Positions 56,232 to 64,000 of a stretch of DNA of 64,000 bases are shown piece after piece. The DNA lies in contig CM049317.1 of assembly GCA_026874595.1 (NCBI GenBank), positions 55,958,118 through 56,022,117 of the forward strand, given 5' to 3'. The stretch comes from Sipunculus nudus. Taxonomy: Eukaryota; Annelida; Sipuncula; Golfingiida; Sipunculidae. The notes beneath the pieces are model-generated. The model saw nothing but the letters and a program-made list of their open reading frames with translations, made no database searches and was not told where the DNA came from. The stretch's first letter is position 1. The number at the start of each line of letters is the position of its first letter. The translations under genes and the position numbers were made by a program.

Positions 56232-56279
56232 ATGCGAATGGAAGAACTGCGACAGAAAGAAGGAGAAACATTAAAATAA
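56232..56279 (+). CDS. Candidate terminal exon (48 nt)
   Basis: After the acceptor ATAATTTGCAG the phase-0 frame reads MRMEELRQKEGETLK and a stop (TAA, 56,277-56,279). Joined to 31,156, 54,349 and 55,148 it closes a 231-nt coding sequence, 76 residues, with every junction in phase. The exon is short, so a chance open frame is possible. An alternative acceptor at 56,646 (TTTGTTTCAG) leads to NSRQHQNWSTKEENILRYMM in the same phase. Confidence 0.33.
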   Translation: MRMEELRQKEGETLK

Positions 56280-56301
56280 ATATATGTAAGTAATCCCCTC
56301 C

Positions 56302-56337
<36 letters not shown>

Positions 56338-57213
56338 GCCTAAGTATATTCAATATAAATAGACTATTATTAAGCGTAACATCTAAAGATGTTGATGACA
56401 CTACTTTGTATTCGATAACCTGTACAGTTAAAATCAATCAATTAAATACCATTCGATAACTCGATTAGTAGCGGTAAATCACTGAAGGGTTGTCAAATGG
56501 ATATATTGACAACCTAGGTTGTTGCTTTGGGAACATCCATTTGACAACTCTAAAGTTGTCGATATGACAACCCTATGCTTTCAGTTTTATGCTCAATGTG
56601 GTATATTTTTAAAAAGGTATCTGGTTATCTTTTATATTTGTTTCAGAATTCAAGACAACATCAGAACTGGTCAACCAAGGAAGAAAATATATTGCGATAT
56701 ATGATGGATAATTTGATGATTAAAAGTTTTGGGGTTCCATGTAGGATAATTGTCATTGCAAAAATGTTAACATTTTGTATGTTTGAACTAACGTGTATTT
56801 AATAGTAATTTTTTTAAATTTCAATATGATTATTTATACTTTTTATTTTTATTCAATCATTTGGTTCATTTTTTATTTCTATTCACTCTTTTTTAAGTAT
56901 TGTGGCAATACTATGTGCAATAGAAATATACACTGTGTGTTCTTTTTGGGTTGGTATACGTGAATAAATATAATATTTGAATGAATCGTTGTTCAGTCTA
57001 CATCGTCTAACTTGTAGTTTACTGTATATACGTGTCGCAAATATATATAATATCTAGAACTAATTTAAAAATTATCATTAACAGTAAATATCTTTACAGT
57101 TTAACAGCCTGTAAAGATAAAGGAGGGAATCCCCAATATTCAGTTATTATTACGCCAAGCGCATTTTGAAGGAAATACCCTGGCATATTCCTCCAAGTCC
57201 ATAACGCGATTGT
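56280..57213. other. Non-coding stretch with (CT)n and a palindrome cluster
   Basis: (CT)n at 56,305-56,334, a nested palindrome at 56,486-56,574 (listed separately), then AT-rich sequence. Confidence 0.5.
56486..56574. repeat. Nested palindrome built on GTTGTC/GACAAC
   Basis: The outer arms AGGGTTGTCA (56,486) and TGACAACCCT (56,565) are exact inverses. Inside are ACAACCTAGGTTGT (perfect 14-bp palindrome), GTTGTCAAATGG paired with CCATTTGACAAC, and GTTGTC-GATAT-GACAAC. It may be a very short foldback element. Confidence 0.75.
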
Positions 57214-57436
57214 TAAGGCAAATAAATAAAGGTGTGGTTCTCAGGCACCGCCCGTGCCAAATTTAAACCACCGCATTAAAAATTATTATTTTGATTTTCA
57301 ATAGTAACCAAGCCGCTCGGACATTTCTTTCAAGAAGATAAAGGCATACAATTTTGATAAAATTTCCATTGTTATGTAGTGCTTTTATTTGTTTAGCAAC
57401 GTAAATCTTTTATATCTAACCTTTTGTTCCTTACTA

Positions 57437-58076
57437 AAGTGTAAGAAAAGATCATTGCCACTCTTATGACTTCATATATGAAGGAAAAACATTTGTATGA
57501 AGACCAACAGTCTTCATATAGACCTTTTCATAGCACTGAAACATGCCTGCTCAAAGTATATAATGATCTCCACTGGGCTATGGACTCCCAACAAGTATCC
57601 ATTCTCACACTATACTTAACACTTAATATACTATACTTACACCAATACTTAAAGAACTCCATTGGCTCCCGGTGCGACATCGCATTGATTTTAAAAGTTT
57701 ATTATTGGTATACAACGCCATAAATGGTCAATCGTCTATTAACATTAGGAACCTCTTAACTTTTTGTGTTCCAGTCAGGCAGTTTAGGTCATCTAACAAA
57801 GGGCTTTTAGTGATTCCTAAAGCACAAAGTGAGATGTGTCGTTCGAGAGCCTTCTCAGCTGTGGCACCAAGAGTGTGGAACGAACTTCCGCACTCAATCA
57901 GAGCTTCACCATCTTTCGCTTCTTTTAAAATAAAAATCTTAAAACTTACCTTTTAATATAATCTTTGCTTTAGTAGGAATCTACTTTTTATGTTATAGTA
58001 AAAATGTGCTTTGTGTCTTGTAAAGCGCTTTTGATAGCTATTTTGTTGAATTAGCGCTATATAAATTAAATATATG
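57437..58076 (+). pseudogene. CR1/L2-like LINE reverse transcriptase, 5'-truncated and internally deleted
   Basis: The first part reads KEKHLYEDQQSSYRPFHSTE then TCLLKVYNDLHWAMDS, the thumb-side RT block of CR1/L2-type non-LTR elements. The frame breaks at about 57,610. The C-terminal block then follows: LKELHWLPVRHRIDFKSLLL and, to 57,956, RAFSAVAPRVWNELPHSIRA. The catalytic YADD region and everything between are missing, so a deletion fused the two ends. There is also a stop upstream near 57,440. The 3' UTR ends GCGCTATATAAATTAAATAT and runs into (ATT)n. Dead copy. Confidence 0.88.

Positions 58077-58162
<86 letters not shown>
58077..58162. repeat. (ATT)n tail of the LINE
   Basis: About 28 ATT triplets with one GTT interruption, directly after the LINE 3' end, as is typical of CR1/L2-type tails. 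The poly-Asn frame on the minus strand is an artefact. Confidence 0.95.
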
Positions 58163-58311
58163 CTTGCTTTTCCCTTATCATTTGACGTATCATCGAAATA
58201 TACAAAAAAAAAAGAATTAATATAAAAAAGCCCGCCGCATTGATTTCTAAAAAAAGTGCCTGAGAGCCAAACTTGTTTTGTCTAACCTTTGCTTTATTCA
58301 CACCACCTTAC

Positions 58312-58434
58312 CTGTATGATATTTTAAGGCGCTATTTGCTTCGGTTTTGGTTTGTTGAATTTGGACACGAGAGGGCGAGAAGACTTCTTGGATAATTCGT
58401 GACACGCGCTCGAATTTGCTGGTTCCTGAAGCAG
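58312..58434 (-). CDS. Candidate internal coding exon (123 nt), unrecognised
   Basis: On the minus strand, acceptor GGCTTACAG and donor ACAG|GTAAGG enclose 123 nt, phase 1 to phase 1. The frame reads AASGTSKFERVSRIIQEVFS then PSRVQIQQTKTEANSALKYH and TG, with protein-like composition. The pyrimidine tract is weak. No partner exon was found, and the family is not recognised. Confidence 0.3.
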
Positions 58435-58926
58435 CTGTAAGCCAACAATCAGCATTTAACGCAATAGTGTATGTTGTTGATAAAGTGCTATGTTTATAAA
58501 GACGTATTTGTTCGCCTACCAGCGGAATCAAACACGATGTTTATGTCGTTGCCTCCCAGCCGTGTTGATTTAATAAAACATCAATAGCCAGTAAATCTGG
58601 CACCGTGCAGGTAGAGCAAACTACGCTATGTCTTTCCGCTTCTTTTGGAACGTAGCTTCAAAGCAACACGGCATAAGTGCGTATGCGACAATGTTACATT
58701 TTCTTATTTTGCACCTGAAAACCTGCTCTGTTTCATTCCAAATACGACAGATGGTGCTGCAAGTTCATCGACAGGACACACACACTCGCTGTTTCTGATA
58801 GGCTGCGCTGCGGATAGGGCCTAAGATAGATGTTCTCAGGATTAATGTTAAAATATGGAAAATGCCCCCCCCCTTACAGGACATACTAGGTATCATACCC
58901 GGCAGTTAAAATTAAAAAAAAAATTA
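58435..58926. other. Unique stretch, no gene seen
   Basis: GC content is somewhat higher than elsewhere (58,500-58,830), but I find no exon pair or RNA gene. Confidence 0.4.
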
Positions 58927-59140
58927 TAAGGCCAAAAAAGGTATGGTTCTCAGGCACTTTTTTCAGAAATAAGTGCGGGCGGGCGATATTGTCTTTTTGT
59001 TTTTTTTTTTTTTTTGGTATGTTTCGATAAAAATGGCATATGATCACGGATCAGGGAAATATTTTTCCTTAACAGATTAAAGCACTACATAACAAAGGAA
59101 ATTTTATAAAAATTGTATTATTTTATCTTCTTGAAAGATT
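58927..59140. mobile_element. MITE copy c, truncated
   Basis: It begins AAGGCCAAAAAAGGTATGGT and follows copy a through TATGTTTCGATAAAAATG and TTATCTTCTTGAAAGA, then stops at a T/G run (59,140-59,165). The right terminal repeat is missing. Confidence 0.75.
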
Positions 59141-60096
59141 TTTTTTTTTGGGGGGGGGGAGGGGGCTAATGTTGATTAACAATTGTTCAGCTTGTCATAG
59201 CTCAGCAAAATTCAAGGTAGTTGTATCGCTCTTTTGGAATGCAGTCGATCCTTTTGTCAGTAAACAGGAATCACTTAAATCTTATTCAGCTGAATGTTTT
59301 GAAACAAAACGGAGTGTAACCTACGCTCTTTACACAGCGCTTTTCCCTATAGGCCTCCTTCCTATATGTCATATATACCGGTAGCTTCTGTAGAAGCGTA
59401 AGATTGCCGCTGCCTCGGGAGCGTAAGTGTAACCAAAATAGCATTTTATTCATGTGTACATTTGAAGATATTAAGCATGGCACAAGAAAAAAAAATTAGA
59501 AACAAGGGTGAAATTCATTTACATTATATATTTGACATACTGATGCTGTAGCACGAGTCTGTATTTTTAATCCCGGTAATGTAACCTGGGGATCAGTGAA
59601 ACCACGTGACAAGACCAGAGCGTGACACCCCTCATCACGGTGAACTTGAACGATCTGAACTTTTACGATTAAAGTATTGATGTTTCTCTGTACTGGGGCT
59701 CCATCGGTTAGTAACCTCGAGTGTGTCGCCAGTCTTATCATATAAAATTCGAACAAAGTCTGTCAATACACTGTAACATCACGTTTACCTTACTTCGATC
59801 TTCTGTCCGCAAACGAACGAGTTTGAAAAAAGGAATTTTTACACAGGTAATTGCCTCTTTGTTTTAACCCGATGCATTAAATGTTTCTCAGGTCGATTGT
59901 TTCAAGTCATTGGGAGTTTTGTTCTAAATAAACACTAAAAATCCATTTTATCTCACACGTGAAAACAAATTCCAATGTTAAATCTGAAAATCTGTTTTTT
60001 TACCTCCTATTAAATATCGTTGTGTGGAATATAATATGATTATTTTTTTTAAATTATAATTTTTATTATTATTATAATTATTATTATTATTATTAA

Positions 60097-60143
<47 letters not shown>

Positions 60144-61117
60144 TATTATTACTAACCACAATACAGTACAAACAGTGAAATATACAAGATATTTTATTGC
60201 AGAGTTGATATATTTACATAGATATACACAGGTATACAAACGATAGATTACAGTATGCATGGCATGAAAAAAGTGTGAAAAAAGTTGTTTTTTTTCTATT
60301 GTCAAATGAATTTTCCTAACGCATTTGAATCTGAAATTTAATTGGCAATTAACTAGATGCATGGTACGTGGAATTCCAAAGTTACACAAACATAGTATTG
60401 AAAACAACATTGTACAGAAAATATTTCACTGCAAAACGTGCACTATGTATTTGAAAATACAATTTCATGGGAACCAATCAGTAAATTATATGTAAATGCA
60501 AACAGTTTCATATTTACTCATCAAGACATTAGCTGCATTGGATATAGACTAAATACACACGCCAATTAAAAAAATATAAAAATCTAATAATAGAAAATGT
60601 GTAATAAATAACGAATTATGACATGGTATACGAACAGTAGTAAGGGGGAAACAATTCGTATAATAGCCTGATTGTACTGGATAACTCTATTTTATTAAGG
60701 TAAATAAACTAATCTCGGATTACGACGTATAAAAAATAGTTTCATATTATGACATATACTTTGTATAACAAACATATTTTTTTAAACCAAATAATAACAT
60801 AAAAGTGACTAGAACAGGATATAACACACAAATAAATGCAACAAAAATATAAACTTATCTACTGTTAAACAAATTGATATGTCAAATATCAGGAAATATT
60901 ACAATCTCCATTTAAATTAGTTTCTCAAAGCTACAAGGAAAATCATGATTTTGGTAATTATAATTTGTAAATCCGGTGGCTCCGCATAAATTTGAATTAT
61001 AAATTTATAATGGCTACAACCGGTGTTAAAATTCTCAGGCAGACCTCTTTCATGAACAAAAAATCACATTACTCATGATGTTTTACATGAGATGTAATGT
61101 AATGGTTGACACCTTTT
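59141..61117. other. Intergenic, no gene seen
   Basis: Contains (ATT)n at about 60,064-60,149, possibly another LINE tail, though I see no element before it. The rest is AT-rich. The short frames at 59,148-59,756 and 60,138-60,410 lack any recognisable feature. Confidence 0.45.
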
Positions 61118-61215
61118 GTAAAAGACTAGCTGTGTAGGTTGTTGTACACAAGCTTTCGGGTGCTCGGCCCCCTTCCTCAGGTGTAAATGGAGCTGTTCCT
61201 CAGGTAGCTGTTCCC
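61118..61215. repeat. Probable dispersed repeat fragment
   Basis: TGTACACAAGCTTTCGGGTG and CCCCCTTCCTCAGGTG are phrases I associate with widespread animal interspersed repeats; ends are not defined. Assignment is by resemblance only. Confidence 0.3.
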
Positions 61216-61589
61216 AGTATGGTTCAGTTGACCAGGATTATGGCAAAGCTTGTCGGGTCTATTGTTAAGTTGTGTCGGTGCTGGCTGAATTAGGGGATTG
61301 GTGGATTAGTGATCATGATTTCCAGGTAGCAGGTGTCCAGTGAAGTTGTTACTGATCCTTAAAAGCAAGGGAGTGTTCCAAGTTTTCAATTGTTGTGTTG
61401 TGTATCGGTGTAAAAATCAAAATGTATGTAAATAATCTAAAATAGTTTTCAACTATTCATTAATTATTCATTGAATCTCTTCATTATCTATGACAGACTG
61501 TATTTTATATAAAATGTCTTAACATGTCTTCATAATGGATTACGGCAATACCGCGTCAGCATCTCAGCGCCATCTTGTGTTCATTTAGT

Positions 61590-61690
61590 GAAAATCTCCC
61601 GCTCCTCGGCTGAGATTCGAACTCACGATCTCTCAGCTTTAAGTCATGAGGAATTTGGGTGTCCTGTACTTTAAACCAAGACCACAGAAG
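61590..61690 (-). mobile_element. Broken SINE head, relative of the intron 6 SINE
   Basis: The plus strand reads CCTCGGCTGAGATTCGAACT then CACGATCTCTC, the inverse of the B-box region of the SINE at 7,539-7,950 (CTCAGCCGAGGC and GATCGTGAGTTC). CCACAGAAG at about 61,683 matches its start. About 25 extra bases separate the parts, and no body or target duplication is seen. Confidence 0.6.
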
Positions 61691-62890
61691 TAGATTTTGA
61701 AGTTAAATCATTCTTAAAAAATATCAGAAATCCAGACCCAGATCACGTATACCTTGGATGACCAGACCATCTGTCGATTGTGGTAGATAAATCAGAGTAC
61801 ATCTGGATAACATAATGATGTTGATAACAATACCAATAGTGTATTGACGTAGGTCCTTCCAAAGCAATGAATATTAATCAATCGGTTAATATATGTATGC
61901 TTCCAACATAACCTTTACTGTATAAAGATGCATGCTGCAAACCTTGAGAGCGACTGAGCAACGTTATAATGAGCAAGGAAAGAACGGTTGGATGTCTCAT
62001 ATTGATCATAATTCATTTTTATAATAGTTTTATTAAATCTCCCATCGCATTGTCTTTCTATGTACCATAGGACCTAGCCCCATATCGGCCCTCTGACATT
62101 AGAATCTACGACCAGCGTACTTACCATAGCCCAATATGAAATGCCAACCGAGTCGTGTGTTCACGACTACATAGGACAGTCAGGGTATAAATAAAATATA
62201 GTAATTCTCAAAAGTCGTTAATAGGTTGGAAATTCATAACAGTAGCATGTTAACCTAGTCACCTTAAGGTAAATATTATAGCAGAGAAAATTAGATTTTT
62301 TTATGAAGAAGAATATATTTGAATTGGATGAAAAAAAGAATTCGAAACAGCACCGCATGATGTTTATAAGTAATATATACAGAATTAAGACTTTTAATTA
62401 AAGTGGCCACTTTTATTTTTACTAATTCATTTCTTAATGTCAGACATCTTGTTCCCCAAAGCGCCCCATTGGCACCCGTTGTTTGATGACGTTACTCAGT
62501 GTAGTTGGTCCCATACTGTACAAATTATTCTCAAACGCCGTTGTAGTTTTGTCTTCAAACGGGTTTTCCGGCGGCCACCGTCTGCTTCTGCAAATATTGC
62601 TCAATAAGATACGGAGGAAGAATAAAACAAAGAAGAGGAGAGGAAGAAGAAGGAGAAGATGATGATGAAACAGGAAACGTAGAGGAGAAAATAATAATAA
62701 TTTTTCTTTTAAAAAAAATAGTAAGAATCATCATCAACAAAATGCCTTTTTTTCATAATAACAGTAACGGACAGAATTACACTCTTTAGAGCGACGCCTC
62801 CGCCAAGAGCAAAATAATCCTACTTGGAACGCCCCTTAATATGGATCCGCACCAATGGATGGGATCTTCCATAGCCCGCGATCCAACCCT
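61691..62890. other. Unassigned sequence
   Basis: Possibly 3' UTR or intron of the minus-strand membrane protein gene at the right edge. A GAAGAAGGAGAAGATGATGA purine tract lies at 62,608-62,665. No conserved coding sequence. Confidence 0.35.
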
Positions 62891-62930
62891 TCAGAAAGTT
62901 TCTTGATGAACTAGTACCCTTGGCGTGATC
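62891..62930 (-). CDS. Possible short terminal exon of the membrane protein
   Basis: The acceptor TATATATCAG (minus strand) followed in phase 2 completes R and gives ITPRVLVHQETF and a stop. This would supply a short cytoplasmic tail to the exon at 63,145. A chance frame this short is likely; a different frame (DHAKGTSSSRNFLKG) is open for longer but out of phase. Confidence 0.2.
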
Positions 62931-63144
62931 CTGATATATAACAGACACACAAGACTCCGAACAAACAAAGGTGAAAAAAATAACAAACAGACAGATACGG
63001 GTGAAGATATAACCTCCTTGGAGGGGGCAGCAAACAGACACGGATTAAAACATAACTTCATCGGCGGATGTAATTAAGCCTTTGCCCATTGGAGGGAGAG
63101 ACAGATTTAAGCAGGTATTATGACGTTTTAGAAATTTTACAAAC

Positions 63145-63271
63145 CTTGTTATAATCACGGCAATAATGATGACAATAATAATCACAGCCAAACCGCCGGC
63201 CAATACACCCGCCAGCATCGGCATCTGTTGTCCTGTCAGCGCCCCTGTGTCTCCAGCCCCTCCTCTTGTCG
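63145..63271 (-). CDS. Exon encoding a single transmembrane helix
   Basis: On the minus strand, acceptor TTCTTAATGTAG and donor ACAAG|GTTTGT bound 127 nt, phase 1 in and 2 out. The frame reads TRGGAGDTGALTGQQMPM, then LAGVLAGGLAVIIIVIIIAV and IITR: a Gly-rich stalk, about 24 hydrophobic residues with small-xxx-small packing positions (GVLAGGLA), and a basic stop-transfer residue. This is typical of the membrane exon of a type I receptor or adhesion protein. The ectodomain exons would lie to the right, beyond 64,000. Family not identifiable from this exon. Confidence 0.55.
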
Positions 63272-64000
63272 CTACATTAAGAAAATATATTTGAAAAGGA
63301 GAAAAGATGTTGTGGTCAATCAGTGTTCAGCTTTACAATACTTCATTAATTACTCATAAATTATTAATTAATTAGCTGTATACCCATACTTTCGACATTC
63401 GATCTCTGTCATCCGGGTTTCGAAAGACTTGGGAGAATTAATCTTTCAAAGTCCGATAAGGCCGAGGGGATGCTACACGGAAGAATATAAATGCGGAGGT
63501 ATTTTGGTGGCAAAGCAAACATGTATCGGCAACGTTTAGAGCGGGATATCTGTTTTACTGACCACGTGAAGATCTTCAAATTAAGATTTTTCAGGCACCG
63601 ATGAATGTAAGAACTCCTAAGGATTGGGTAAATATGCCCTATATTTTTACCTTTGCGAATTGCCTTTGTTTCGTACCCGTCAATGTTTTAAAAGTTATTT
63701 GTGGGAATTTATTTTTTTTTATTTTCTCGCGTCATTTCCTTCAATTCTTTTGTTAAAATACTCTGCTACTTTTCACTTTAGATATGTTTAACAAATTACA
63801 CAGGCCTAATAAAATCCGCAGATTTTAGTATTTTTTAAATCAAATTTTGATCGAAATTAATTCCATCTGTACTGACACTACAAGACTTAAGTCAACTCTT
63901 TTTACTGTTGTTTTGTGAATTAAATAAGGACACAATGTAAAATATATTATTAGATAAAAAAGGAAGCTCTAATTTGATGGACATTATAGCATTATAGCTA
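63272..64000. other. Likely intron of the membrane protein gene
   Basis: AT-rich, upstream (in gene sense) of the transmembrane exon. No further exon is apparent before the window ends. Confidence 0.4.

Larger units (their letters stand above)
57214..58290. mobile_element. MITE copy b, reversed, split by a LINE
   Basis: The left end reads AAGGCAAATAAATAAAGGTG then TGGTTCTCAGGCACCGCC; the right end is the degraded inverse (GCCCGCCGCATTGATTTCT, AAGTGCCTGAGAGCC). Internal sequence (CGCTCGGACATTTCTTTCAA, TTCCCTTATCATTTGAC) matches copy a in reverse complement. The match breaks at about 57,420 and resumes at about 58,160, where the LINE and its (ATT)n tail are inserted. Confidence 0.75.

Noticed and set aside
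58038-58301. Poly-asparagine protein
   Set aside because: Translation of the (ATT)n tail of the LINE.

Overview
This is eukaryotic chromosomal DNA: GT-AG introns, long AT-rich introns, abundant SINE, Helitron, MITE and LINE debris, satellites and (TA)n tracts. The repeat style suggests a lophotrochozoan marine invertebrate, most likely a mollusc. The cues are a Helitron-like element with tandem core repeats, intronic runs of TGACCT half-sites, and tails rich in GACGGACG. That placement is inference.

Region 1 (1-23,970) is the 5' half of a lysosomal beta-mannosidase gene (MANBA, GH2) on the minus strand. Eight coding exons, all phase-consistent, encode the signal peptide through the start of the catalytic barrel (394 residues). 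The remaining exons lie beyond the left edge. The introns carry two SINEs with intact target-site duplications, a Helitron-like element with a core of ~280-bp repeats, and several dispersed repeats. Upstream of the start codon are three TCACATGA sites spaced exactly 18 bp apart, which resemble MiT/TFE (TFEB/MITF) sites.

Region 2 (24-31 kb) is intergenic: a tRNA-like sequence, a TIR element, (TA)n tracts, a segmental duplication and a foldback, then a candidate first coding exon at 31,156.

Region 3 (31.7-53.5 kb) is dominated by satellites. A 100-bp satellite (31.7-35.2 kb) carries a 16-bp palindrome in most monomers. A 77-bp satellite (38.4-45.7 kb) carries a telomere-like hairpin and is interrupted by a 1.5-kb DNA transposon. 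A second, inverted array of the 100-bp family lies at 52.15-53.48 kb. Short exon-like segments occur between the arrays, including a convincing but unrecognised terminal exon at 47,378-47,594 that abuts the 77-bp satellite.

Region 4 (53.5-64 kb) holds more candidate exons of unknown genes, a three-copy MITE family (one copy split by a broken CR1/L2-like LINE), and at the right edge a minus-strand exon encoding one transmembrane helix of an unidentified membrane protein.

Only MANBA is assigned with confidence. The other exons rest on splice sites and open frames alone and need transcript support.
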